A stretch of DNA of 14,995 nucleotides from Comamonadaceae bacterium (GCA_947374485.1 CANCCF010000088.1:1-14995); one strand, 5' to 3'. Numbered from the stretch's first letter, positions 1 to 7,826 are shown. Notes: generated by a model not told the origin, from the sequence alone. Numbers and translations are program-made.

Positions 1-1666
1 AGCGGTCAAAGGCCAGGCCCTCGCGCAGCACACCGCCGCGTGCGGTCTCCAGCACCGCCGCATCCACGTCCGGGTGCAAGAGCACGCTGCGCGCACTCTT
101 GGGGCCGCTGCAGTCGCCGGTGTCTATGCACTGGCCGTCCACATAGACGCCGTCGGTGTTGGTCATGCCCACGCGCAGGCCATCGGCCTTGAGCAGGTGC
201 GAAATCAGGCGCACCGTGGTGGTCTTGCCGTTGGTGCCGGTCACGGCCACCAGAGGGATGCGCCCGGTCTGGCCGTTCTTGAACAGCATGGAAATAATCG
301 CCTCGCCCACCGGGCGGCCCTTGCCGAAGGAGGGCGCCAGGTGCATGCGCAGGCCCGGGGCGGCGTTGACTTCCACCATCCCGCCGCCCTGTTCTTCGAG
401 GGGCCGCAGGATGCTGTCGCTCACCACGTCGACGCCGCAGATGTCCAGGCCCACCATGTGGGCGGCGGCCACGGCGCGCGCCGCCACATCGGGGTGCACA
501 TCGTCGGTCACGTCGGTGGCCGAGCCGCCAGTGGACAAATTTGCGTTGTTGCGCAGGTTCACGCGCTGCCCTTTGAGCGGCACCGACTCGGCACTGAAGC
601 CCTGCAGCGCCAGGCACTCTTTGGCAATGTCATCGAAGCGTATCTTGGTCAGCGATGTGGAGTGGCCCGAGCCGCGGCGCGGGTCTTTGTTGACCTGCTC
701 CACCAGCTGCGCAATGCTGCTCACACCATCGCCCACCACCTTGGGCGGGTCGCGCCGGGCCGCTGCCACCAGCTTGTCGCCCACCACCAACAGGCGGAAA
801 TCATTGCCCGGCATGTAGCGCTCCACCAGGATGCTGTCGCGGAAGGTGGCGGCCACCGCGTAGGCCTTGCGCAAGGCGTCTTCGCTGGTGATGTTGACGG
901 TGACGCCTTTGCCCTGGTTGCCGTCCAGCGGTTTCACCACCACCGGCAGGCCGATTTCCTGCGCGGCCTTCCAGGCGTCATCGGCGTCGCTCACGGCGCG
1001 CCCGGCGGGCACGGGCACACCGGCTGCCGCCAGCAGGCGTTTGGTGAGCTGCTTGTCCTGCGCAACGGCCTCGCTTATGGCGCTGGTGGCGTCGATCTCG
1101 GCGGCCTGGATGCGGCGCTGCTGGCTGCCCCAGCCAAAGCGCACCATGCTGCCTTCGGTCATGCGGCTGAACGGAATGCCGCGGGCTACCGCCGCGTCGA
1201 CGATGCAGCCGGTGCTGGGCCCCAGGCGCACGTCTTCGTCCAGGTCGCGCAGTTCGGTGAGCGCGGTGGCCAGGTCAAACGCGGTGTCGTTGAGCGCCGC
1301 TTCACACACAGCCTGCGCCATCTCCAGCGCCTTGCGGCCTACGGCTTCTTCGCTGTACTCCACCACCACCTGGTAGACATGGGCGTCCACGGTAGGCGTG
1401 GTGCAACTGAACGTGACCGGGCAACCGGCCTGGGCCTGCAAGCCGAGCGCCACCAGCTCCAGGACCTGGGCCATGGCAATGGTGTCGTCATGGCCACGCG
1501 GTTGCAGTGCGCCGAGCTCGGGAAAGCGCTCGCGCAGCCGGGCCTCGAAGCCCGGCAGGGCGGCGATGGAATTTTCCAGCGGTGCACACGACACGATGGA
1601 CTGGATGGCCGTGTGGTGGCTCCACAGATTGGGGCCGCGCAGGGCGCGAATGCGGGTGACTTCCAT
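1..1666 (-). CDS. cphA: Cyanophycin synthetase CphA1, 3' end outside the window
   Basis: ATP-dependent enzyme that builds cyanophycin by adding Asp to the backbone and Arg to each Asp side chain. About 555 residues are visible from the ATG at 1664-1666; the family is usually about 870-900, so the C-terminal part of the Mur-ligase-like domain is missing at the left edge. An N domain (about 1-160, starting MEVTRIRALRGPNLWS) is followed by an ATP-grasp domain (about 205-470, with VVKPLDGNQGKGV and VEVNAAPGLRMH) and the start of the Mur-ligase domain with an intact P-loop, GTNGKTTT at 477-484 (Lys481). The N-domain position of the HxxEH metallopeptidase-like motif reads QVLEL (67-71), so both histidines are gone. 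It starts 19 bases after the cphA2 stop on the same strand, so the two are probably co-transcribed and translationally coupled; no strong Shine-Dalgarno is visible. Product identity is secure; primer dependence is inferred. Confidence 0.95.
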   Translation of the reverse strand, partial: MEVTRIRALRGPNLWSHHTAIQSIVSCAPLENSIAALPGFEARLRERFPELGALQPRGHDDTIAMAQVLELVALGLQAQAGCPVTFSCTTPTVDAHVYQVVVEYSEEAVGRKALEMAQAVCEAALNDTAFDLATALTELRDLDEDVRLGPSTGCIVDAAVARGIPFSRMTEGSMVRFGWGSQQRRIQAAEIDATSAISEAVAQDKQLTKRLLAAAGVPVPAGRAVSDADDAWKAAQEIGLPVVVKPLDGNQGKGVTVNITSEDALRKAYAVAATFRDSILVERYMPGNDFRLLVVGDKLVAAARRDPPKVVGDGVSSIAQLVEQVNKDPRRGSGHSTSLTKIRFDDIAKECLALQGFSAESVPLKGQRVNLRNNANLSTGGSATDVTDDVHPDVAARAVAAAHMVGLDICGVDVVSDSILRPLEEQGGGMVEVNAAPGLRMHLAPSFGKGRPVGEAIISMLFKNGQTGRIPLVAVTGTNGKTTTVRLISHLLKADGLRVGMTNTDGVYVDGQCIDTGDCSGPKSARSVLLHPDVDAAVLETARGGVLREGLAFDR

Positions 1667-1685
1667 AAGGTGCTTTGTAGCTCGC

Positions 1686-3851
1686 TCAGTAAGGGGTTTT
1701 CTTGGGGGCCGACTCGAAGGTGCGCAGGCCTGCGCCTATCAGTTCCACCGGTATCTCCAGAGCCCAGGCGGCGGCTACCGCGGCCATCACCATTTCGGGT
1801 TTGGACGACTTGGCAGGCTTCAGGCTGGCCAGTGCCAGGCTGGCGGCAATCTGCGCGCCCTGTGCCAACACGATGTAGTCACCTTGCAGCAGCACCACGC
1901 GCTCACCGGCTTCGCGGTGCGCAGCCACCGTGGCGTTGTCGGCATGCAGGCTGTAAAAAATGACGCGCCCGTCGCACAGCTCGGCCATCTCCACCGCCTG
2001 GTGGTCGTCGGCATTGAGCACGGCGGTGCCGCTGGGCAGCACCACATCGACCTGGGTGCGCGCCACCTTGTAGGTCTGCTCGTCGTCCAGGATGTCGTAG
2101 TGCTTGAGCTCTTCGTGCCAGGCCACATCGGTCACCACGCCCACGGTGCATTTGTCGTAGGCCAGGCCCTCACCCAGAATCATGCTGCCGGGGTTCTCGA
2201 ACACGGCTGCCTGCACCGAGCGGTTGATCAGCACGCGCTGCCCGGCCTCCCAGTGCGCGCAGTTGGCCGCGTCGATCTGGCGGCCGTCCAGGTACAGGCC
2301 TTCGCTGCAGGCCAGGCCCACATGCTTGCCGCTGATGTGCACCAGCCAGGCCACCAGGCGCGCAATACGGCCGGTGTTCTGCGTGCCGGTGATGCCGACG
2401 ATGGGGATGCGGCCGTCGTGGCCTGCGCCAAACAGATGGTCGATGATGGCGCGGCCCACCGGCTGGCCTGTGCCGTTGGCGGGCTTGATGTGGGCCAAGA
2501 GGCCGGGGCTGGCATTCACCTCGATCACGCAGGCGCGCTGGCTGGCCAGGGGCAGGGTAATGTCTTCCATCACCATATCTACGCCCGCAATGTCCAGCCC
2601 CACCACGCGCGCGGCCAGGGCGGCGGCGGCGGCGATGCTGGGGTGCACCCGGCCGGTCACGTCGAACTTGACGTTGCCGTTGCGCTGGATCAGCACGCGT
2701 TCACCGTCCTGCGGCACGGATTCGGGCATGAGGCCGGCGCGCTCCAGCTCCAGCAGGATCTCGCCACTCTGGCTGGGCGTGAGCGCGTTGAGCGGAAAGT
2801 CTTCGCCCAGACCGCGGCGCGGGTCGGTGTTGATCTGCAGGTCGGCCAATTGGTCGATGGTGTGCACGCCGTCGCCGGTGATCCAAAGGGTTTCACCGGC
2901 GGCCGCGGCCACCACCTTTTTTCCCACCACCAAGAGGCGGTGCTCGTTGCCGGGGATGTATTTTTCAACAATGACGGCGCTGCCCTCGCCCTTGCGGTGG
3001 GCCAGCGCAAAGGCGGCGTGCACTTCCTTTTCCGTGCTGAGGTCCAGCGACACGCCGCGCCCGTGGTTGCCGTCATAGGGCTTGAGCACCACCGGCACAC
3101 CCACCTCTTGTGCGGCCTCCCAGGCGGCTTCGGCGCTGCGCACCAGTTCGCCGGCTGGCACCGGCACACCGCAGGCCTTGAGCAGGGACTTGGTGAGGTC
3201 TTTGTCACTGGCAATTTCTTCGGCAATGGCCGAGGTCTGGTCGGTCTCTGCAGTCCAGATGCGGCGTTGCGCTGAGCCATAGCCCAGCTGCACCAGGTTG
3301 CCGCTGGTCAGGCGGATGTGGGGAATACGGCGCGCCGTGGCCGCGTCCACGATGTGCGCGGTGCTGGGCCCCAGGCACAGGTCGTCCACCATTTCCTGCA
3401 AGTCGGCCACGGTCTTCGCCATGTCAAAGGGCGTGCCTTGTATGGCCGAGAGCAGCAGGGCCCGACCGGCTTCGAGCGCGGCACGGCCCACGGCCTCATT
3501 GCGGGTGCGAAAGGCGACCTTGTAGACGCCCGGTGTGGAGGTGCTGCGCGCCTTGCCAAAGCCGGTGCGCATGCCTGCCAGGTTCTGCATCTCCAAACAC
3601 ACATGTTCGAGTATGTGTGCGGCCCAAGTGCCCTCCTGCAGACGCTGCAGAAAGCCGCCACGCACACCGGGGCTGCACTCGTGCTCGATCAGGCCGGGCA
3701 GCAGGGCAGTGAGGCGCTCGTAAAAACCGGGCAGGGTGTTGGACGGGTGTTGCTCCAGCTCACCGATGTCGACCCACGCTTCGATCACCGGGCGGTAGGT
3801 CCAGATGTTGGGTCCACGCAAATGGGTGACCCGGAGGATTTCAATATTCAT
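1686..3851 (-). CDS. cphA2: Cyanophycin synthetase-like CphA2 with degenerate Mur-domain P-loop
   Basis: Second cyanophycin synthetase homologue, 721 residues from the ATG at 3849-3851. I chose this start because MNIEILRVTHLRGPNIW matches the start of the family and of the neighbouring CphA1. Upstream alternatives are ATG at 3863 and GTG at 3926; none has a clear Shine-Dalgarno. The N domain carries HILEH at residues 79-83 (His79, Glu82, His83), the HxxEH metallopeptidase-like site reported to generate primers in some CphA1 enzymes. The ATP-grasp domain looks intact (VVLKPYDGNHGRGV, VIEVNASPGLLAH). In the Mur-ligase domain the expected GTNGKT is GTQNTG (489-494), with Thr493 in place of the P-loop lysine, so ATP use there is doubtful. 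The C-terminus is shorter than in CphA1, as in other CphA2 proteins. It is the first gene of the cphA2-cphA1 unit. It could be a one-activity enzyme or an accessory or primer-making partner of CphA1; that role is inferred. Confidence 0.92.
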   Translation of the reverse strand: MNIEILRVTHLRGPNIWTYRPVIEAWVDIGELEQHPSNTLPGFYERLTALLPGLIEHECSPGVRGGFLQRLQEGTWAAHILEHVCLEMQNLAGMRTGFGKARSTSTPGVYKVAFRTRNEAVGRAALEAGRALLLSAIQGTPFDMAKTVADLQEMVDDLCLGPSTAHIVDAATARRIPHIRLTSGNLVQLGYGSAQRRIWTAETDQTSAIAEEIASDKDLTKSLLKACGVPVPAGELVRSAEAAWEAAQEVGVPVVLKPYDGNHGRGVSLDLSTEKEVHAAFALAHRKGEGSAVIVEKYIPGNEHRLLVVGKKVVAAAAGETLWITGDGVHTIDQLADLQINTDPRRGLGEDFPLNALTPSQSGEILLELERAGLMPESVPQDGERVLIQRNGNVKFDVTGRVHPSIAAAAALAARVVGLDIAGVDMVMEDITLPLASQRACVIEVNASPGLLAHIKPANGTGQPVGRAIIDHLFGAGHDGRIPIVGITGTQNTGRIARLVAWLVHISGKHVGLACSEGLYLDGRQIDAANCAHWEAGQRVLINRSVQAAVFENPGSMILGEGLAYDKCTVGVVTDVAWHEELKHYDILDDEQTYKVARTQVDVVLPSGTAVLNADDHQAVEMAELCDGRVIFYSLHADNATVAAHREAGERVVLLQGDYIVLAQGAQIAASLALASLKPAKSSKPEMVMAAVAAAWALEIPVELIGAGLRTFESAPKKTPY

Positions 3852-3967
3852 CTTGTCTGGCATGGGGCTTTGTGGCTTGGGCAGTCCACCGACATGGCGC
3901 TGTCCGCGTTGTGTATTCTCGCTCACGGGAGTGGGGTCTGCGTTGGGGCCAAACCCTGCGGCTGGCC

Positions 3968-3996
3968 CTGTAAGCTGTGCTCGGGGGTGGTATGGT
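3968..3996 (+). promoter_or_regulatory. Weak candidate promoter in the cphA2/ABC divergent gap
   Basis: The 216 bases between the cphA2 start (3851) and the ABC start (4068) must drive both directions. On the plus strand CTGTAA (3968-3973) and TATGGT (3991-3996) are 17 bases apart, matching 3 of 6 and 4 of 6 consensus positions. A TTGACC lies on the minus strand at about 3994-3999 but has no convincing -10 partner. I see no clear operator or riboswitch in the gap. Confidence 0.22.
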
Positions 3997-4067
3997 CAAC
4001 TGGGCCTTGTTGGAAGGGCTGACCGGTGCGCCCTTTGTCTCGAAGAAAACATGAATTCTGCCTTGTA

Positions 4068-6362
4068 ATGTCCACTGAAACTTCCCTTGTTCTCACTGCG
4101 CCTGGTGAACTCGCTGCACCTTGGCGCCATGAAGTTCAGACCCAGCTGCACCCTTCAGAAAACGTTCTGGCCGCGCTGGAGGTTGACCTCGACGCGCGAC
4201 TGCACTTTGTCAAAGGCCTGCTGCTCGTCACCACGGAACGCGTGTTGAGTCGCGAGGGCGACAGCTCCGGCTGGCGGCAATGGAACTATGCTGCGGGCCT
4301 CTTCTTGCAGCACCATGACCATGCCGGTGTCGGCCATCTGGAGTTGCAGGACGCCACCGGCCTCTTGGCCAGCTGGCGCTTCACCCTGGGCCAGAACCTG
4401 CACGCCATCCGGCTGGTGGACCAGTTTGGCGCGCAGTTGGAGAGCGCGGTGTCGGGCAAACCGCTGGCGCAGGCCCTGAAGAATGTGTGCCCCAGCTGCA
4501 AGGCACCATTGGAGGAAGACCAGGAAGAGTGCCCGGTCTGTACCAAGGTGGTCCACACGCCACCCAGCACCTGGACGCTGTTTCGCCTGTGGCGTTTTGC
4601 CAAGCCGTACCGCGGCCAATTGTTCCTGGGCTTCCTGCTGATGCTCTTGGGCACGGCCGCCAGTCAGGTGCCGCCCTATCTGACCATTCCGCTGGTGGAC
4701 AAGGTGCTGATTCCGTTCCAGAACGGCCAGCACATCGAGCCCAGCACCATCGCGCTGTACCTCTCGGGCCTGCTGGCCTCGGGCATTCTGGCCTGGGGTT
4801 TGAGCTGGGCCAAGACGTATATCCTGGCGCTGGCCTCCGAGCGCATTGCGGCTGACTTGCGCACCACCACCTACGAGCATTTGCTGCGCCTGTCCCTCGA
4901 ATATTTTGGCGGCAAACGCACCGGCGATTTGCTCTCGCGCGTGGGCAGCGAGAGCGACCGCATTGCCGTGTATTTGTCGCTGCACCTGACCGACTTTGCC
5001 AGCGACGTGATCATGATCGTGATGACCGCCGTGATCCTGTTTTCCATGAACCCGTACCTGGCGCTCATCACCCTGGTGCCCCTGCCTTTCATTGGCTGGA
5101 TGATCCACTTCGTGCGCTACCGCCTGCGCACCGGCTTCGAGAAGATTGATCGGGTCTGGGGCGAGGTGACGAATGTGCTGGCCGACACCATCCCCGGCAT
5201 CCGCGTGGTGAAAGCCTTTGCCCAGGAGCAGCGCGAAGCGAAACGCTTCCGTGAGGCCAACAAGCACAACCTGATCGTCAACGACCGCATCAACAAGATC
5301 TGGTCGCTGTTCTCGCCCAGCGTCTCGCTGCTGACCGAAATCGGCCTGCTGGTGGTCTGGGGCTTTGGCATCTGGCAGGTCTCCAAGGGCGAGATCACCG
5401 TGGGTATGCTGCTGGCGGCCATTGCCTACATCGGCCGCTTTTACGGACGGCTCGATTCGATGAGTCGCATCGTTTCCGTTACACAAAAATCGGCCTCGGC
5501 GGCCAAGCGCATCTTCGACATTCTGGACCACGTCTCCAGTGTGCCCGAGCCCTTGAGCCCGGTGCATGTGGGCAAGATGGAAGGGCGCATCGAGGTGCGC
5601 GAGGTGGGCTTTCGCTACGGCAACCGGGAGGTGAACCGTGGCATCAATCTGAACATCGCACCGGGTGAAATGATTGGCCTGGTGGGGCACAGCGGCTCGG
5701 GCAAGAGCACGCTGGTGAACCTGATCTGCCGCTTCTACGATGTGTCCGAGGGCGCGATTCTGGTGGACGGTGTGGACATCCGGCAGTACGCCATTGCCGA
5801 CTTCCGCCAGAACATCGGCCTGGTGCTGCAGGAGCCCTTCTTGTTCTTCGGCACCATTGCCGAGAACATTGCCTACGGCAAGCCGGACGCCACGCGCGAA
5901 GAGATCATTGCCTCGGCCCGCGCCGCGCACGCGCACGAGTTCATCCTGCGCTTGCCGCAGGGCTATGACTCCATGGTGGGTGAGCGCGGCCAAGGGCTCT
6001 CGGGTGGCGAGCGCCAGCGCATTTCGATTGCGCGCGCGCTCTTGATCGACCCGCGCATTCTGATTCTGGACGAGGCCACATCGTCGGTGGATTCCGAGAC
6101 CGAAAAAGAGATCCAGAAGGCACTGGAAAACCTGGTGCAAGGCCGCACCACCATTGCCATTGCCCACCGCCTCTCCACCCTGCACCGCGCTGACCGCCTG
6201 GTGGTGCTGGACCGGGGCCGTGTGGTGGAAGAAGGCACGCACGACGTGCTCATGGCCCAGGAGGGCGCCTACTTCAACCTCTACCAGGCGCAGGCGCGCA
6301 ACATGGATGTGGACATGGATGCCAGCCGCGGCTCGGACAATGCAGAGAAGGAAGGTGATTGA
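4068..6362 (+). CDS. Cyanophycin-associated ABC exporter with N-terminal domain and zinc ribbon
   Basis: Half-size ABC transporter of exporter type, 764 residues, in the inner membrane. Residues 1-135 form a soluble domain I cannot assign. A four-cysteine ribbon follows (CPSC 141-144, CPVC 155-158), then a membrane domain of about six helices (about 185-470). The nucleotide-binding domain has Walker A GHSGSGKST (540-548), Q-loop Gln588, signature LSGGERQ (644-650), Walker B ILILDEA with Glu669, and H-loop His700, so it should be ATPase-competent and act as a homodimer. The start is the ATG at 4068; an in-frame GTG at 4026 lacks support. A five-codon reading frame (ATG at 4051) ends in TAATG, overlapping this start. 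The gene is divergent from cphA2 and overlaps the DUF1854 gene by one base. The family is, to my knowledge, labelled cyanophycin metabolism-associated from such neighbourhoods; the substrate is unknown. Confidence 0.9.
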   Translation: MSTETSLVLTAPGELAAPWRHEVQTQLHPSENVLAALEVDLDARLHFVKGLLLVTTERVLSREGDSSGWRQWNYAAGLFLQHHDHAGVGHLELQDATGLLASWRFTLGQNLHAIRLVDQFGAQLESAVSGKPLAQALKNVCPSCKAPLEEDQEECPVCTKVVHTPPSTWTLFRLWRFAKPYRGQLFLGFLLMLLGTAASQVPPYLTIPLVDKVLIPFQNGQHIEPSTIALYLSGLLASGILAWGLSWAKTYILALASERIAADLRTTTYEHLLRLSLEYFGGKRTGDLLSRVGSESDRIAVYLSLHLTDFASDVIMIVMTAVILFSMNPYLALITLVPLPFIGWMIHFVRYRLRTGFEKIDRVWGEVTNVLADTIPGIRVVKAFAQEQREAKRFREANKHNLIVNDRINKIWSLFSPSVSLLTEIGLLVVWGFGIWQVSKGEITVGMLLAAIAYIGRFYGRLDSMSRIVSVTQKSASAAKRIFDILDHVSSVPEPLSPVHVGKMEGRIEVREVGFRYGNREVNRGINLNIAPGEMIGLVGHSGSGKSTLVNLICRFYDVSEGAILVDGVDIRQYAIADFRQNIGLVLQEPFLFFGTIAENIAYGKPDATREEIIASARAAHAHEFILRLPQGYDSMVGERGQGLSGGERQRISIARALLIDPRILILDEATSSVDSETEKEIQKALENLVQGRTTIAIAHRLSTLHRADRLVVLDRGRVVEEGTHDVLMAQEGAYFNLYQAQARNMDVDMDASRGSDNAEKEGD

Positions 6363-6853
6363 TGGCGTCCCCCAAAGTGGTTGAACACACGCATTTCACG
6401 CTGGAGCGCAACGCCTTCGGCAAACTGATTTTGACGACCGAAAGCGGTGTGCGCTTCGAGGGCGTGGTGCCGGTACGCGCCTTCCCGATCCAGTCGCCAG
6501 AGGTAGGTATTTCGCTGGTGAACACCGATAGTGAGGAGGTGGGGTGGGTGGACCGTCTTGTCGATGTGCCCGAGCCTGCGCAAAGCCTGATCCGCCAGGA
6601 GCTGGCGGCGCGCGAGTTCATGCCGGTGATTACACAGATCGTGTCGGTGTCTGGCTTCTCCACGCCCTGTACCTGGACGGTGGAGACCGACCGGGGCCGC
6701 ACCGCGTTTGTGTTGCGCGGCGATGAGGACATACGCCGCATCGGCAAGGACAACGCGCTGCTGATTGCGGACACGCATGGCATTCAGTATCTGGTGCGGG
6801 ACCAATTTGCTTTGAATGCGGCGGGCAAGAAGATTCTGGATCGGTTTCTTTAG
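6362..6853 (+). CDS. DUF1854 family protein, cyanophycin-associated
   Basis: Small protein of 163 residues, apparently soluble: no signal peptide or membrane segment is visible. The sequence (HFTLERNAFGKLILTTE near the N-terminus, WTVETDRGRTAFVLRGDEDI in the C-terminal half) matches my recollection of DUF1854, found beside the same ABC exporter in cphA loci of betaproteobacteria. The ATG at 6362 overlaps the transporter's TGA by one base (TGATG), and GAAGGAAGG just upstream is a strong Shine-Dalgarno, so translation is coupled. A TTG one codon earlier is less likely. The tight coupling suggests it works with the transporter as an accessory or regulatory subunit; that is inference, and no biochemical activity is known to me. 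Confidence 0.85.
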   Translation: MASPKVVEHTHFTLERNAFGKLILTTESGVRFEGVVPVRAFPIQSPEVGISLVNTDSEEVGWVDRLVDVPEPAQSLIRQELAAREFMPVITQIVSVSGFSTPCTWTVETDRGRTAFVLRGDEDIRRIGKDNALLIADTHGIQYLVRDQFALNAAGKKILDRFL

Positions 6854-6860
6854 GCCGTTG

Positions 6861-6893
6861 CGCAGCCCCGGGGCGCGGGCCCTGGATCGGGCC
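6861..6893. terminator. Possible bidirectional hairpin terminator between convergent genes
   Basis: The 44-base gap between the convergent DUF1854 and binding-protein genes holds the perfect palindrome GCCCCGGGGC (6865-6874), flanked by CGC and GCG with one bulged A, and then a second small hairpin, GGCCC-TGGATC-GGGCC (6878-6893). Neither is followed by a T run on either strand, so intrinsic termination is uncertain. Confidence 0.22.
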
Positions 6894-6897
6894 ATTG

Positions 6898-7698
6898 CTA
6901 TCGCACCACCGTGCGCATTTGCGCCACCTCTGTGGGCAGGTCCTGTCCGTGGAATCGCTTGTAGATGGCATTGATCTTGCCGTTGGCCAGGTTGCGCGCA
7001 ACCCAGGCGTCCAGATAGGCTTTCAGCTTGCCCCCGTCCTTGCGCAGGCCGATTGCATAGGGTGTGGACTGCAGTACAAATTTGGTTTCAATGAAGGCGG
7101 TGCTGCGCTGGCGATTCATTTCCTCCAGCAGGGAAGGTGCGGTTGCAACAAACTGCTGCTGGCCACTGACCATGACCTGGGCCAGGATGTTGTTGGAGTC
7201 GTAACGCACCAGCGCCAAGGCAGGTGCGGCATCAGAGACATGCTTCTCGTTGGTGGAGCCGCGCAGCACGGCCACTGTCTTGCCTGCCAGGTCCTTGAAG
7301 CTGGCGACGCGGCTGCCCTTGGGGCCTGCCAGCACGGACTGTATGGAGCCGTAGGGCAGGGACATGTCGATGAGGGCAAGCCGCTCCGCCGTCACGCTGA
7401 AATTCGACATGACCACATCGGCCTTTTTAGCCAACAGGAAGTCGACGCCGGTGGTGTTCACAATGCGCACCAACTCCAGCTCCACGCCCATGTCCTGCGC
7501 CAGAAGGCGGGCCGACTCCACATCCGAGCCGGTGGGCTGCAAGCTGTCGTCCAGCATGTTGTAGGGCGGCACAACCAGGCCGGTGCCCACCAGCAATTTT
7601 TTGCGCGCAAAAATATCGTCCAGGGCGTCGGCCCACGCCGCCTGGGCGCCGAGCAGGACGCACAGTGACACCGCCAGCCGACCAAGTGAATTGCGCAT
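6898..7698 (-). CDS. Periplasmic solute-binding protein, family 3 (amino-acid type), orphan
   Basis: Secreted binding protein of 266 residues. The ATG at 7696-7698 is preceded by a strong Shine-Dalgarno (GGGAGG) and opens a signal peptide of about 23 residues ending AWA before DALDD; longer upstream starts would bury it. The body has the bilobal SBP_bac_3 pattern: PPYNML near 45, GSDVES near 57, the SVTAERLALIDMSLPY region at 101-116 and a C-terminal INAIYKRFHG. Arg106 occupies the ligand-carboxylate position of amino-acid binders such as GlnH, but the usual Asp for the amino group appears to be Thr187 (VATAPSLL), so the ligand may not be a standard amino acid. No permease or ATPase gene adjoins it, and it is divergent from a membrane histidine kinase, which suggests a sensory role (inferred). 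Import with a distant transporter remains possible. Confidence 0.88.
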   Translation of the reverse strand: MRNSLGRLAVSLCVLLGAQAAWADALDDIFARKKLLVGTGLVVPPYNMLDDSLQPTGSDVESARLLAQDMGVELELVRIVNTTGVDFLLAKKADVVMSNFSVTAERLALIDMSLPYGSIQSVLAGPKGSRVASFKDLAGKTVAVLRGSTNEKHVSDAAPALALVRYDSNNILAQVMVSGQQQFVATAPSLLEEMNRQRSTAFIETKFVLQSTPYAIGLRKDGGKLKAYLDAWVARNLANGKINAIYKRFHGQDLPTEVAQMRTVVR

Positions 7699-7740
7699 GA
7701 GAACCTCCCAAAATGCATCGTTGATGGATTGGAGCCCGCA

Positions 7741-7769
7741 ACCATAGTGGCTTGCGCCAAATTGTTCAA
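7741..7769 (-). promoter_or_regulatory. Candidate sigma-70 promoter for the solute-binding protein
   Basis: Read on the minus strand, TTGAAC (7764-7769) and TATGGT (7741-7746) are separated by exactly 17 bases, each matching 4 of 6 consensus positions. Transcription would begin near 7734, giving a leader of about 36 bases that contains the GGGAGG Shine-Dalgarno. Confidence 0.42.
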
Positions 7770-7826
7770 AGGCTTTCGCAGAGAAGGCAGGCAAACGCCT
7801 GGCACTTGCACTGGACTGACCCCTGG

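Noticed and set aside
2359..2400. CphA2 as a pseudogene because of its broken P-loop
   Set aside because: The frame is open over 721 codons, the ATP-grasp motifs and HxxEH are intact, and stop/start spacing to cphA1 suggests a maintained operon.
74..3275. Long plus-strand open frames (over 600 codons) opposite cphA1 and cphA2
   Set aside because: They are His/Ala/Gly/Val-rich, match no family and lie wholly opposite clear cyanophycin synthetase genes; this is a GC-rich third-position effect.
3852..3926. N-terminal extension of CphA2 to the GTG at 3926
   Set aside because: The extra 25 residues match nothing in the family, and numbering from 3851 places the HxxEH glutamate at the expected position 82.
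4155..6242. 695-codon minus-strand open frame opposite the ABC exporter
   Set aside because: Composition is typical of an antisense shadow (many His, Gln, Val), no domain is recognisable, and the plus strand encodes a complete exporter.
6865..6874. GCCCCGGGGC palindrome as an operator
   Set aside because: It lies between two convergent gene ends, not upstream of any start; a terminator-like role is more plausible.
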